From NCBI RefSeq assembly GCF_900107965.1, contig NZ_FNVU01000006.1:451337-515336 (forward strand): 64,000 nucleotides of DNA, given 5' to 3'. A program made the translations under genes and the position numbers. A model generated the notes under the pieces. The model made no database searches. It saw only the letters and a program-made list of their open reading frames with translations, and was not told the DNA's origin. Of this stretch, positions 7,843 to 17,236 are shown one piece after another; position 1 is the first letter of the stretch, and every line of letters begins with the position of its first letter. The stretch comes from Actinacidiphila yanglinensis (GTDB taxonomy: Bacteria > Actinomycetota > Actinomycetes > Streptomycetales > Streptomycetaceae).

Positions 7843-8930
7843 ACGACCTGTCCCAGGTGCGCGCCCTGCGCGCCGACGCGCCAGCCCCCGACGGCGACCG
7901 GCTTGCCCCGCAACGGGCGCTGCTCCTCGCCGAGTTCCGGCAGGAGGCCGAGGACCGTACGCCGGCACGCCCCGTCCGGCGTCCTCGGGTCCCCCGGCGC
8001 CGGATCGTCCTGATGAGTGCCGCGGCCACCGCCGCGCTCGCGGTGACCGGCGGGATCGTCGTCTCCCTGCCCGACCACGACGCCCGCACCCCGACCACCG
8101 CCGGCGGCCCGCAGGTGCTGTCCGCACGGGCCTCCGCCGACACCCTCGAACTGGCCGCGGCCACCGTGCAGAAGTCGGGCGCGGCCGAGCCCGGCCCGAA
8201 GCAGTGGGTGTACGAGAAGAGCACGTCCATGGGCCAGGGCCCGAAGCAGACGGCGGAGTCGTGGACCCGCTGGGACGGCACGGGCTACGCGAACCTGCCC
8301 GGCATCGCCCCGTCCGGCAGCGCCAAGGGCTTCGACCCGAACAAGCTCCAGGTCTGGTACGGGCCCAACCAGGAGGCGAAGTGGAAGAAGGAGGGCTACG
8401 ACGACCGCTCGCAGCGGCAGTTCTACGACTTCCTCGCCACGCTGCCGAGTGACCCCGACGCCATGATGAAGAAGATCCTCCAGAAGCACGCGATCGGCGA
8501 CGTCCCGGGCGAGACCGCGGCGCAGCGCGACTGGCGGGAGATCGACGTGCTCTACCGCTCCGTGCTGATCCCGCCGAACGCGCAGGCCGGTCTCTTCCGG
8601 GCACTGGCGGCGGTCTCCGGCGCACGAGTGGAGACGGGCATCAAGGACCCCGCCGGGCGACCCGCGATCGGAGTGACCGTGACCTACCCCGAAGCCACCG
8701 CTTCCGGCTGGCAGGGCAAGCAGGAGCTCTTCTTCGACCCGACGACGTACGCGTACCTGGCGGAGATCGCGCGCGCCGCGCCGCCCACCGCACCCGCGAA
8801 GCCCCGCGGACGGGTGGTGGTGACCCGGAACGACGGGTCCGTGGGCACGGTCGTCACGTCCGGCACCGTCGCGATGACCACCGTCCGCGACGCCTGGGGG
8901 GTGGTGGACAGGCCGGGCGAGCGCCCCTGA
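7839..8930 (+). CDS. CU044_5270-type membrane-anchored protein, ECF sigma partner
   Basis: A 363-residue protein with a cytoplasmic N-terminus of about 50 residues, one membrane helix (VLMSAAATAALAVTGGIVVS, ~54-73) and a large extracytoplasmic domain. Its start overlaps the sigma-factor stop by 4 bp, so translation is coupled. The outer domain (ASADTLELAAATVQ, then KQWVYEKS, and later RPAIGVTVTYP and ELFFDPTTYAYLAE) fits the CU044_5270 family, repeatedly found behind ECF genes in actinobacteria. The N-terminus lacks a HxxxCxxC zinc motif, so it is not a ZAS-type anti-sigma factor. Whether it restrains the sigma factor or senses an envelope signal is inference. Confidence 0.8.
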   Translation: MNDLSQVRALRADAPAPDGDRLAPQRALLLAEFRQEAEDRTPARPVRRPRVPRRRIVLMSAAATAALAVTGGIVVSLPDHDARTPTTAGGPQVLSARASADTLELAAATVQKSGAAEPGPKQWVYEKSTSMGQGPKQTAESWTRWDGTGYANLPGIAPSGSAKGFDPNKLQVWYGPNQEAKWKKEGYDDRSQRQFYDFLATLPSDPDAMMKKILQKHAIGDVPGETAAQRDWREIDVLYRSVLIPPNAQAGLFRALAAVSGARVETGIKDPAGRPAIGVTVTYPEATASGWQGKQELFFDPTTYAYLAEIARAAPPTAPAKPRGRVVVTRNDGSVGTVVTSGTVAMTTVRDAWGVVDRPGERP

Positions 8931-8936
8931 CGCACG

Positions 8937-8972
8937 GAGGCGGGGTGCCGTCCGCGGACGGCACCCCGCCTC
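8937..8972. terminator. strong bidirectional terminator
   Basis: Perfect 17-bp stem: 8937-8953 pairs with 8956-8972, separated by only 2 nt (the real loop is probably larger). It starts 6 bp after the sigma-partner stop and lies 43 bp from the stop of the convergent quinone-reductase gene, so it can serve both. Confidence 0.85.
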
Positions 8973-9014
8973 GTCGCGGCTGCCGGACGGAACTCCCGTG
9001 CGCCGCAGGCCCGT

Positions 9015-9998
9015 TCAGGGCAGGACGACGACCCGGCCGACCGTCGTGCCGTCGGCCACCGACTGGACCGCCCGCGCGGCCTCCTCCATCGGGACCCTCG
9101 CGGAGACGAGGGGCTTGACCGTGCCCTCGGCGGCGAGGCGGGTGAGGCTGTCGTGGGCCGCGCGGACCGCCGCCGGGTCGTGGGTGGCGTACAGGCCCCA
9201 ATGCAGCCCGAGGATCGCGTAGTTCTTGACCAGGGCGTGGTTGAGGCCCGGCGCCGGGATGGTGCCGCTGGTGAAGCCGACCACCACGATGCGGCCCTCG
9301 AAGGCCACGCACTTCGTGGACCGGGTGTAGGCGTCGCCGCCGACCGGGTCGTAGACGACGTCCGCGCCCCGCCCGCCGGTGGCCTCCTTGACCACGGCGA
9401 CGAAGTCCTCGCTGCGCCGGTCCACGACCACGTCGGCGCCCGACTCGCGTGCGGCCTTGGCCTTCTCGGCCCCGCCGACCACGCCGATGACGGTGGCGCC
9501 CGCCGCCTTGCCGAGCTGGACGGCGGCGCTGCCGACACCACCGGCCGCCGCATGCACCAGGAGGGTCTCGCCGGCGCGGAGCGCGGCCCGGCGGTGCAGG
9601 CCGAACCAGCCGGTCTGGTAGCCGATGTGGAGCGCGGCGGCCTCGGCGTCGTCGAGGGCTTCAGGGGCCGGCAGCACGCCGGCGGCGGGCACCACCGCGT
9701 ACTCCGCGAAGGCGCCGCCGGGCAGGGCCGCCGTGGTGATGACGCGGTCGCCGGGGCCGACGCCGGTGACCTCCGGCCCGGTCTCCGCCACCTCGCCGCA
9801 CAACTCCACACCCGGGGTGAAGGGCAGCGGCGGACGGATCTGGTAGCGGCCGCGGCACAGCAGCGCGTCGGGGAAGTTGACGTTGGCGGCGCGCACCCGC
9901 AACAGCACCTCGCCGGGGCCGGGTTGCGGGGTGGGGACGTCGTCGAGGCGCATCGCCTCGCGCGGCTCGCCGGTCTCGTGGACGCGCCATGCCTTCAC
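9015..9998 (-). CDS. NADPH:quinone oxidoreductase family protein (zinc-independent MDR)
   Basis: A 327-residue medium-chain dehydrogenase/reductase. The N-terminal GroES-like domain is followed by the Rossmann motif AAAGGVGSAAVQLGKAAGA (near residues 142-160) and DVVYDPVGGDAY. It lacks the catalytic and structural zinc cysteines of alcohol dehydrogenases, as expected for the QOR branch, which reduces quinones or 2-enoyl compounds with NADPH. In acyl-CoA clusters such proteins often serve as enoyl reductases. It is the last gene of a minus-strand run after tetR (19-bp gap), ligase and SDR, so it is probably co-transcribed with them. The exact substrate is unknown. Confidence 0.85.
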   Translation of the reverse strand: MKAWRVHETGEPREAMRLDDVPTPQPGPGEVLLRVRAANVNFPDALLCRGRYQIRPPLPFTPGVELCGEVAETGPEVTGVGPGDRVITTAALPGGAFAEYAVVPAAGVLPAPEALDDAEAAALHIGYQTGWFGLHRRAALRAGETLLVHAAAGGVGSAAVQLGKAAGATVIGVVGGAEKAKAARESGADVVVDRRSEDFVAVVKEATGGRGADVVYDPVGGDAYTRSTKCVAFEGRIVVVGFTSGTIPAPGLNHALVKNYAILGLHWGLYATHDPAAVRAAHDSLTRLAAEGTVKPLVSARVPMEEAARAVQSVADGTTVGRVVVLP

Positions 9999-10016
9999 GG
10001 GGGGACTCCCAGGGGG

Positions 10017-10679
10017 TCAGGGCCGCAGCAGCGAGTGCAGCAGCAGGTCGGAGAACTCCGCGGCGACCTGCTCCGCGGTGAGCGGGCCGTCCGCGTGGTA
10101 CCAGGTGCCGAGGTGGTGCACCGAGCCGAAGAAGAAGTCCACCACCAGGTCGGGGCGCGGTTCGGGCCGGAACCGGCCGTCGCGTTGCCCCTCCTCCACC
10201 AGCGCGCGGAACGTCTCGTGGTAGCGGCGGCGCTCGGCCCGGACCGCCTTCTGCTTCTCCGGGCTGAGCTGGTGCATCGAGCGGAAGAAGATCTTCGTGT
10301 CGTCGAGGTTCTGGATGCTGGTGACGACCACGTCGGCGGCGGCCTCGGCGATCCGCTCGGTGACCGGGGTCGGACGGGTGGCGATGGCGTCGAGCCGCTC
10401 GGTCTGCAGCCGCAGCACCCGGCCGTAGATCTCGTGCAGCAGGTCGTCCTTCGAACCGAAGTAGTGGTAGAGCGCGCCCTTGGTGACGCCGGCGGCCTCC
10501 ACGATCTCCTGGACGGAGGTGCGGTCGTAGCCGTGCTCGGCGAACAGCCGGGTGGCCTCGGCGAGCAGCCGCTCGGGCACCGCACCCGTCGTACCGGAAC
10601 CCGACGCGCCCGAACCCGTCGCGGCGCCCGGTTCCGTACCGCCGCCGGCGCTGCCGCCGCTCGTCGCCCTGCGTGCCAT
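10017..10679 (-). CDS. TetR-family transcriptional regulator of the acyl-CoA cluster
   Basis: A 220-residue TetR repressor. After a Gly/Ser/Ala-rich leader (1-33), the DNA-binding domain is residues ~36-85 with the helix-turn-helix TSVQEIVEAAGVTKGALYHYF and the following GSKDDLL. The ligand-binding half contains the core IFFRSMHQLSPEKQ and is of the acyl-CoA-responsive size. It lies between the quinone reductase and acyl-CoA ligase genes on the same strand. A related dyad, CCGACCggTACGG, lies at 10722-10734 upstream of its ATG, suggesting autoregulation. The same core forms a perfect palindrome before the kinase gene at 4698. Ligand and regulon are inferred. Confidence 0.9.
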   Translation of the reverse strand: MARRATSGGSAGGGTEPGAATGSGASGSGTTGAVPERLLAEATRLFAEHGYDRTSVQEIVEAAGVTKGALYHYFGSKDDLLHEIYGRVLRLQTERLDAIATRPTPVTERIAEAAADVVVTSIQNLDDTKIFFRSMHQLSPEKQKAVRAERRRYHETFRALVEEGQRDGRFRPEPRPDLVVDFFFGSVHHLGTWYHADGPLTAEQVAAEFSDLLLHSLLRP

Positions 10680-10737
10680 CGCTGCCCTCTCCTCGTGCCG
10701 TGTGGTCGGCCGGCCGGCATTCCGACCGGTACGGACC

Positions 10738-12458
10738 CTATCCGGCCGCCGTTTTCAGTTCGCGGCGCAGGATCTTCCCGGTGGCGGTCTTGGGCAGCTC
10801 GACCAGCACCTCCACCTGCCGCGGGTACTTGAACGCCGCCAGCCGCTCCTTGCAGTACGCGATCAGCTCGGCCGGTTCGACGGCGACGCCGGGCCGCAGG
10901 CTGACGTACGCCTTGACGCTCTCGCCGCGGTAGGCGTCGGGTACGCCGACGACCGCCGCCTCGCGGACGGCGGGGTGGGTGTAGAGGACGTCCTCGACCT
11001 CGCGCGGCCACACCTTGAAGCCGGACGCGCTGATCATGTCCTTCTTGCGGTCGACGACGTAGAGCCAGCCGTCCTCGTCCATGAAGCCGATGTCCCCGGT
11101 GAGCAGTTCACCGCCGGGCAGGGCCGCCGCGGACTCCTCGGGCTTGTTCCAGTACCCGGGCACGACCATCGGCCCGGTCACCGCGATCTCGCCGGACTGC
11201 CCGAACGGCACCTCGGCGCCGTCGTCGTCGAGGATGCGGACCATGGTGCCGGGGCCGGGCACGCCGACCGCGAGGGTCCCCGACTCCGGGTCGACCGGCG
11301 CCTCCAGTCCCGGCGGGACACTCGCGCACGGCGCCGTGCACTCCGTCAGGCCGTACCCGTTGGCGAGGTAGAGGCCGCCGGAGCGGGCCCGGAAGGACTC
11401 CACGACGGCGGGCGGCAGCGGGGCGCCGCCGGAGGAGATCAGCCGGAAGGAGGCGAAATCCTCCGGGCCGGCGTCCGGCCGGGCCAGCAGTGCCATGAAG
11501 GCGGTCGACGGTCCGACGGTGTAGGTCGGCCGGTACTCGCGGAACGCGTCGAGCACCACGCCGGGCTCGAAACGGTACGCGAGCGCCACGGTGTGGCCGC
11601 CGGCCAGCGCGGCGGCGAGCTGGCAGACCATGCCGGTGATGTGGAAGAGCGGCGCGAGCGCGAACACCACGGCGTCCTCGGGCAGGCCCTGGACGCGGAC
11701 CTGCCGGTGGGCGTTGAAGGAGATGTTGCCGTGTGTGTTGAGGGCGCCCTTGGGGCGGCCGCTGGTGCCGGAGGTGTAGCTGACCAGTGCGGTGTCGCCG
11801 GCCGCGGGCAGGTCCGCGCCGGAGCGCGCGGGGCGCGGCCCGGCGCAGGCGCGGGCGGCGGCCCGGCGCAGGCGCGGGCGGCGGCCAGCACGTCCGTCGC
11901 GACGCCGTCACGTGGACCGTCGTCGCCCGGGCCGCCCTCGGCGGGCAGCCGCTCGGCGGTGAGTACCCGTGGGTCGTCGCGGGTCTGGAGGTCGTACTCG
12001 GAGGCGGTCAGCGCGATCCGCACCGGCGAGCCGGCGACGGTCTGCCCTACGTAGTCCCGCCAGGCGGTCCGCGAGCACAGGATCGCGGCGGCGCCGGCGT
12101 CGCCGAGAATGTGGGCGAGTTCCTGCTGCTTGTACATCGGGTTGACCGGGATGACCGAGCCGCCGGCCTTCCACGCCGCGAGCAGCCCGACCGCGAACTG
12201 CGGCACGTTCTGGAGCATGATCGCGAGCCGGTCGCCGCGGGCGAACCCCTGCTCTTCGAGGTGGCGGGCGAGCCCGTCGGAGAGGGCGTCGAGCTCGCCG
12301 TACGCGAGCGTGCCGTCGAAGTAGCGCAGCGCCGGGTGGTCGGGGACGCGCCCGGCGACGTCGAGGAAGCTGTGCAGCACGGACGGCGGGTGCTCGGTGA
12401 AGGCGCGCTGCTCGTCGGTGAAGTGCTGGAGCCAGGGCTGGTCGGCGTAGCTCGTCAT
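10738..12458 (-). pseudogene. AMP-dependent acyl-CoA ligase disrupted by a 23-bp tandem duplication
   Basis: Two frames on the minus strand together make one ANL-superfamily acyl-CoA synthetase. The 5' part (12458 to about 11880) reads MTSYADQPWLQHFTDEQ and includes PALRYFDGTLAYGELD and SVIPVNPMYKQQELAHIL. The 3' part resumes as LVSYTSGTSGRPKG (AMP-binding P-loop), FHITGM, NGYGLTE, LLTGDIGFMDEDGWLYVVDRKKD cut by motif spacing, and the C-terminal acylation lysine in PKTATGKILRREL. The break is exactly at a tandem 23-bp duplication (11835-11880). Removing one copy gives 565 continuous codons. As read here the ligase is truncated and loses its adenylation motifs unless the duplication is a sequence error. 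The start overlaps the SDR stop (ATGA). The natural product would activate a carboxylic acid for this cluster. Confidence 0.85.
11835..11886. repeat. 23-bp exact tandem duplication inside the acyl-CoA ligase
   Basis: Unit 1 is 11835-11857, unit 2 is 11858-11880, and 6 bp of a third copy follow to 11886. The unit begins GCGGCCCGGCGCAGG. Because 23 is not a multiple of three, the extra copy shifts the frame. The surrounding reading frames fit perfectly with a single copy. Confidence 0.95.
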
Positions 12459-13249
12459 GCCCGTCCGCCCTCCTTGCGCGCCGCGAGCTGCTCCTCGTAC
12501 TGGCGCTGGACCTTGTTCATGCCGCGGAGCCAGCGTTCGGGTTCCGCGGCGCGGGCGGCGTAGTACCCGGCGGCCTGCGGGTGCGGCAGGATCAGGAAGC
12601 GCTCGGCCGCGATGCCGTCGAGCACCGCGTCGGCGACGTCCTCCGGCTCGATCGCGTCCGGTGCGAGCACCAGGTCCCCGGCGGTGCCGCTGGCCGCGAG
12701 CATCGCGGTGCGCACGCCCTGCGGGCAGACGGCGTGCACGTGGATCCCGCGGTGCCGGTAGGTGAGGGACATCCACTCGGCGAAGGCGAGCGCGCCGTGC
12801 TTGGTCACGGAGTACGGCGCGGCACCGATCATCGTCAGCAGCCCGGCGGCGGACACGGTGGACACGAAGCGGCCCGCCCCGCGGTCCAGCCACTCCGGGA
12901 GCAGGGCGCGGGCGGCGCGGACGTGGCTCATCACATTGACGTCCCAGGCCAGTTCCCACGCGGCGTCGTCGGCCTCGGGCCCTCCTCCGGTGCCCACACC
13001 CGCGTTGGCGCAGAACACGTCGATACTGCCGCCGAGCGCGGTCCGGGCGGCGGGCACCACGTCGGAGGCGTCGCCCGGCACGGCCACGGCGTCGATCTCG
13101 GCGGCGGTCCTGCGGGCGGCGTCGGCATCGAGGTCGTTGACGGCCACCCGGGCGCCCTCGGCCGCGAATCGGCGGGCCAGCGCGGCGCCGATACCGCCTC
13201 CGGCCCCGGTGACGACCACCCGGGCGTCGCGCAGCGCTTCCACGACCAC
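12455..13249 (-). CDS. short-chain dehydrogenase/reductase
   Basis: A 264-residue classical SDR. The cofactor loop is TGAGGGIGAALA (residues 14-25), NDLDAD suggests NAD(H) preference (acidic residues after beta-2), CANAG is the NAG motif, and the active-site Ser-Tyr-Lys set is in VSTVSAAGLL and APYSVTKHG. It opens the minus-strand catabolic operon: its TGA overlaps the ATG of the acyl-CoA ligase. A role oxidising a hydroxyacyl or alcohol intermediate is likely from context. An ACCGACC half-site lies upstream at 13288-13301, resembling the palindrome at 4672, so it may share the TetR regulator at 10017. Confidence 0.88.
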   Translation of the reverse strand: MVVEALRDARVVVTGAGGGIGAALARRFAAEGARVAVNDLDADAARRTAAEIDAVAVPGDASDVVPAARTALGGSIDVFCANAGVGTGGGPEADDAAWELAWDVNVMSHVRAARALLPEWLDRGAGRFVSTVSAAGLLTMIGAAPYSVTKHGALAFAEWMSLTYRHRGIHVHAVCPQGVRTAMLAASGTAGDLVLAPDAIEPEDVADAVLDGIAAERFLILPHPQAAGYYAARAAEPERWLRGMNKVQRQYEEQLAARKEGGRA

Positions 13250-13433
13250 GACGTGTCTCCTTCGACTCGACGGTACGACTCTCGCATACTAAGCGGTCGG
13301 TCATCCCCGCGGAAGGGCCGGACCCCGGCCCGGGGCACTGCGGGGGGCGCGGCCGCGGGCAGCCCGAAGCCCGGCACCGTCGCATGCGGCGGGGCCGGGC
13401 CCGGGATCGTGGCGACGCGGTGGCGACGCGGTT

Positions 13434-16208
13434 TCAGCGGTGCGAGGGGAACTCCACCACCTGCTGGTAGGTCGGACGGTTCTGCCAGCTGATCCGGTCG
13501 TCCGTGATGCCGCCGAGCGGCCGCTGCACGATCGAGTCGGCGCACCACTGGTCACCGGCCGCGCAACCGCCGTCGTCCCCGGGGTAGACGGTGCTCGCCG
13601 GGGTGGCGGCCGCCTGCTTCAGGGTCGACAGCAGCATGTCCCGGCAGGCCGCGAGCCGGCCGCCGCCGCAGTAGGTGTGCGCGAGCGGGCCCTGCACGTT
13701 CTGGCCGAGCACCTTGCGCAGGTCCTTGTCGGCGTACGACCACCAGCCGTACTGGAACGAGCTGCCCGCGTGCGAGCCGGTCGGGCCGTGCCCGGCCGAC
13801 GGCGACTCGTCGATGGTGAGGTTGGCGGCCAGCGCGTTGTACAGGTCGGTGCCGAGCCCGGGCTCGAACTCGCCCTGGACCAGCAGCGGCCACCACGCGT
13901 CCATGGTCCGTACCGCGTCCGCGTTCGCGTACGTGTGCGAACCCGGCGAGGTCTCCGTCCGCTTGGTGCCCGCCGCGGCCCACGCCGTCAACTGCTGGAC
14001 GGCGGTGGCTTCCTGGGGATCGGCCACGGGTGCGCTGTCGATCACCTGGAGCAGGTCGGGCAGCACGTCCTCACCGCGCAGATCGGTCAGCGACGCGTCC
14101 GACATCGCCTTCACCAGCGACGCCCTCGTCACCCCGCCCGCCTGCACCAGCGCCTTCACCCGGTCGTTGAGCAGGTCGGCCCGGTGCACCGAGCCGTTGC
14201 CGAAGGTCGCCGACGTGTAGCCGGGGGCCTGCTTGTTGTTCCAGCTGATGTAGTAGTCCTGGTCGACGGACTGCGGATGCTGCGAAGGGGGCGTGTAGTC
14301 GGCCGTGTTGTGCGTCGGGTCCCAGCCCTGCCAGTCGTACGCACCGGTCCCCCACACGGGGAACGACGCGTCCACGCCGGCGGCACGCACCGGGTTGGTG
14401 CCGCTGTTGTAGTACGCGGTCTGCCGGGAGTCCGCGTAGAACCAGTTGAAGGTGTAGTTGATGTCCTGCGCCGCCTTCTGGAACGACGCCGCGTCGTGCA
14501 CGAACCCCGGATCGTTCAGCTCCTGGAAGCCGATGATCGAGTCCGCCTCGTGCATGTACGAACTGCGCAACTGCGTGTAGGCGACCGGTTTTCCGCCGAT
14601 CGTGGCGCGGTAGATCACCGGTCCGTAGGCCGTGCGCCACACCTGCATCCGGTATGACCCGGCAGGCGTGGAGTCCGCGAGCGTCGGCGTCCAGGAGTTG
14701 GTGCGCTCCAGTTTCTCCATCGCCACGCACTGGCCGTGCAGGAGGTAGTGGGTGTCGTCCTGGCAGAGCTGCACCGCGTAGGTGTCGGTCACGTCCTGCG
14801 AGGCGGACGTGGCGCTCCACGCGTAGTCCTGGCCGCGGCCGAGCTCCACGTACATCCCCAGCCCCGCGAACGACGCGCCGCGCGCGCTGATCCCGGGCCC
14901 CTGCAGTTCCTGCAGCATCAGCAACTGCGGGGCGAAGTAGCCGGTCTGCGGCCCGAACACGGCGACCGGATGGCCGCTGGCGGTGTGCGCGCCGCTCACC
15001 ACCAGCGCGTTGGACATACCCTTGCGCGGGTCCGAGAAGAGGTTCGACGGCAGCACCCCGGGGCTCTTCGTGGTGCTCTGCGTCGCCCCGCCGGTCGCGT
15101 CGTAGACCAGCGGCTCCGGCACCACCGAACCCGGGTCCGGCAGCGCCTCGCCCTGCGCGTTCGCCGGCTTGCCCGCGTACGGGAACGAACTGCCGTCGTG
15201 CACGGTCGAGGTGGCCTCGGGATCGTCCCGCTCCCGGAAGGACTCCCAGACGTTCGTGCCGTCCTGGACGCCGTACTTCTGCTGCGCCGCCGCCAGCGAC
15301 AGCGCCGACTGCACCTCTCCCCCGCCGCCGGTGCCGAACAGCGCGCCCACCACGGAGGCGAGCGCGATCAGGTCGGTCATCTTGAACGGCTCGATGGTCC
15401 CGGCGTTGGTGATCGGGTCGACATGCCCGGTCAGGTCGTACTCCCCGGGGAAGGTCCGGCTGCTCTTCGCCGAGGTGATGTAGGCGTTGATGCCGTCGAT
15501 GTAGTCCTGCGCGTCGGCCAGTGCCTGCTGCCCGCGCGCACCGCTGTTGTTGCTCAGCCAGTCGACCTGCGCCTGCAGGTCGTCCTCGGTGTACGGGGCC
15601 TGCTGCCAGAACTCCTGCTCCAGGCCGCGGTTGGCGGCCGCGCCCCCGGCGAACGACGACAACTCCCCCCGCCCGACGTGCCGGAAGAGGTCCATGAGCC
15701 ACAACCGGTCCTGTGCGGCGGCGTACCCCGCGCCGAACTCGGTGCCGTCCCTGGTCGTGCCCTTGATGTGCGGCACCCCGGTCGCCTTGTCCCGGGTGAT
15801 CGTGACGTCGGAGCGCGGGCTGATCACGGAGGCGACCTGGTTGGCGGGCACTCCGAAGGAGGACGAGTTGAAGAACTTGCTCAACGTCGCGTCCGTCAGG
15901 CCCTGGTAGCCCGTCGCGAGCGAGGAGTACGGTCCGAGCTGGTCCATCGTGTGCGCGGGGCGCGTCCCGAGCACCTTGTTGGCGAGGATGTCGGCGAGGG
16001 TGGCGTTGCCGTTCTCGCCGGGCGGCAGGATGTCCGAGCACTGCCCCCCGCAGTAGTCGGTACTGCTGTCGGCGGCGTGCGCCGCCATGGCGCCCGGCGC
16101 CATCAGCGTGGCGCCGAGCGCCAGCAGCGCGGCGGCCGCCGCGGTTCTCAGGATGCCGATCCGCCTGCCGATCCGCGTGCCGATCCGTTGTGGGGTCCGT
16201 AGCGGCAT
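13434..16208 (-). CDS. secreted penicillin acylase family amidase (Ntn hydrolase precursor)
   Basis: A 924-residue precursor with a Sec-type signal (residues 1-46: Arg-rich start, hydrophobic AAAAALLALGATLMAPG, AHAAD cleavage region). The alpha-subunit-like part carries DVTITRDKATGVPHIKG and AGYAAAQDRLWLMDLFRHVG. The beta subunit should begin at Ser399 in RKGMSNALVV, where autocatalytic cleavage would expose the N-terminal Ser nucleophile. Related enzymes hydrolyse amide-linked acyl groups, including beta-lactams, aculeacin or N-acyl-homoserine lactones. An AAGGAG ribosome site precedes the ATG. Upstream, ATACCGG (16224-16230) and CCGGTAT (16247-16253) form a possible operator. It stands alone, and the substrate cannot be read from context. 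Confidence 0.9.
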   Translation of the reverse strand: MPLRTPQRIGTRIGRRIGILRTAAAAALLALGATLMAPGAMAAHAADSSTDYCGGQCSDILPPGENGNATLADILANKVLGTRPAHTMDQLGPYSSLATGYQGLTDATLSKFFNSSSFGVPANQVASVISPRSDVTITRDKATGVPHIKGTTRDGTEFGAGYAAAQDRLWLMDLFRHVGRGELSSFAGGAAANRGLEQEFWQQAPYTEDDLQAQVDWLSNNSGARGQQALADAQDYIDGINAYITSAKSSRTFPGEYDLTGHVDPITNAGTIEPFKMTDLIALASVVGALFGTGGGGEVQSALSLAAAQQKYGVQDGTNVWESFRERDDPEATSTVHDGSSFPYAGKPANAQGEALPDPGSVVPEPLVYDATGGATQSTTKSPGVLPSNLFSDPRKGMSNALVVSGAHTASGHPVAVFGPQTGYFAPQLLMLQELQGPGISARGASFAGLGMYVELGRGQDYAWSATSASQDVTDTYAVQLCQDDTHYLLHGQCVAMEKLERTNSWTPTLADSTPAGSYRMQVWRTAYGPVIYRATIGGKPVAYTQLRSSYMHEADSIIGFQELNDPGFVHDAASFQKAAQDINYTFNWFYADSRQTAYYNSGTNPVRAAGVDASFPVWGTGAYDWQGWDPTHNTADYTPPSQHPQSVDQDYYISWNNKQAPGYTSATFGNGSVHRADLLNDRVKALVQAGGVTRASLVKAMSDASLTDLRGEDVLPDLLQVIDSAPVADPQEATAVQQLTAWAAAGTKRTETSPGSHTYANADAVRTMDAWWPLLVQGEFEPGLGTDLYNALAANLTIDESPSAGHGPTGSHAGSSFQYGWWSYADKDLRKVLGQNVQGPLAHTYCGGGRLAACRDMLLSTLKQAAATPASTVYPGDDGGCAAGDQWCADSIVQRPLGGITDDRISWQNRPTYQQVVEFPSHR

Positions 16209-16411
16209 GTCTGCTCCTTCCGGATACCGGTGCGCGGAGGTTACCGCCGGTATACCTTCCCCGGAAGATGAACATACGTCAGCTTTTCAGATTCTCCGCC
16301 GTCCCACGTGGCCGAACCGGATCATAGGCACCCACATCCCCGCGGACCCCGCGCTTCCCCCGGGCATCTTCCGGGACACGTCACCGCACAGGGCCGCACC
16401 GCGCCGACGGT

Positions 16412-16496
16412 GCCCGCCTCACCCCGTGGCCCATCTCCCGCCGTGGCCCATCTCCCGCCGCGACCCGCCTCACCCCGCGACCCGCCTCACCCCGCG
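16412..16496. repeat. five tandem copies of a 17-bp repeat at the 3' end of the methyltransferase gene
   Basis: Units at 16412-16428, 16429-16445, 16446-16462, 16463-16479 and 16480-16496. Units 4 and 5 are identical (ACCCGCCTCACCCCGCG), units 2 and 3 differ at one base, and unit 1 is close to unit 4. The stop codon of the methyltransferase gene lies inside unit 5. This is a minisatellite-like array that could vary between strains. Confidence 0.9.
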
Positions 16497-17236
16497 GCCT
16501 GCCGCAGCACGAACACACCCCAGCCCAGGTACCTGCGCTGGAACTCCAGGTGCGTCCGCCGGCCGTGCGCCAGGAACTCCCGCATGTCCGCCGCGTCCCG
16601 ATGGTCCGCCGGCACCGCCCGCAGCCAGTCGGAGACGGCGAACCACTGCTCCGCCACGTACCGGTCCCAGCTGTCCCCGTCCGCGAGCACCATCTCGACC
16701 AGTTCCATACCGGCCGCTTCGAACCGGTCCAGCGTGCCCACCAGGGAGGTGAAGTCCTCCGGGCCGAACCCCAGTGCCTCGTACGCCTCCTCCGGGGCCG
16801 GTTCGGTCCAGTACGGTTCGCCGATCAGCATGAGGCCGCCCGGCCGCATCGCCGGGCGCAGCAGATCGATCGTCCCGGCCAGCCCGTCGCCGATCCAGGT
16901 CGCCCCCACGCACGACACGACGTCGAACGCCCCGGGCTCGGCCCGATAGGCGCCCGCGTCGCCCCGCTCGAAGCCGAGTTGCTCGGCCACGCCCAACTCC
17001 GCCGCCCGCAGCCGGGCGGCGGTCAGGAACACCTCGCTCAGGTCGACACCGACACCGCCGACACCCCAGCGCTGCGCCCAGCGGGCGAGCAACTCCCCCT
17101 TCCCGCACGCCAGATCGAGGAGCCGCTGCCCCTCCTCCAGCCGGCAGATCTCCCCCAGGAGCATCAACTTCGCGTCGGTGATCGGGTTGAGAATGCGGTG
17201 CCCGGACTCGGCGATCTCGTGATGGCGCAGGCTCAT
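16487..17236 (-). CDS. class I SAM-dependent methyltransferase
   Basis: A 249-residue protein with the Rossmann methyltransferase core. Motif I is LLDLACGKGELLARW (residues ~39-53), followed by VGVDLSEVFL, FERGDAGAY (motif II) and FDVVSCVGATWIGDG plus MRPGGLMLIGEPYW (motifs III-IV). The C-terminal third holds SWDRYVAEQWFAV and a His/Arg-rich helix. Small-molecule methylation is most likely, but the acceptor is unknown. The 3' end, including the stop, overlaps a 17-bp tandem repeat, so length could vary between strains. It is monocistronic by spacing (144 bp to the PEBP gene, 278 bp to the acylase). Confidence 0.85.
   Translation of the reverse strand: MSLRHHEIAESGHRILNPITDAKLMLLGEICRLEEGQRLLDLACGKGELLARWAQRWGVGGVGVDLSEVFLTAARLRAAELGVAEQLGFERGDAGAYRAEPGAFDVVSCVGATWIGDGLAGTIDLLRPAMRPGGLMLIGEPYWTEPAPEEAYEALGFGPEDFTSLVGTLDRFEAAGMELVEMVLADGDSWDRYVAEQWFAVSDWLRAVPADHRDAADMREFLAHGRRTHLEFQRRYLGWGVFVLRQAAG

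Noticed and set aside
13288..13301. ACTAAGCGGTCGGT as an independent operator
   Set aside because: Its own dyad is weak (about 4 of 7 matches); kept only as a possible half-site of the ACCGACC system.
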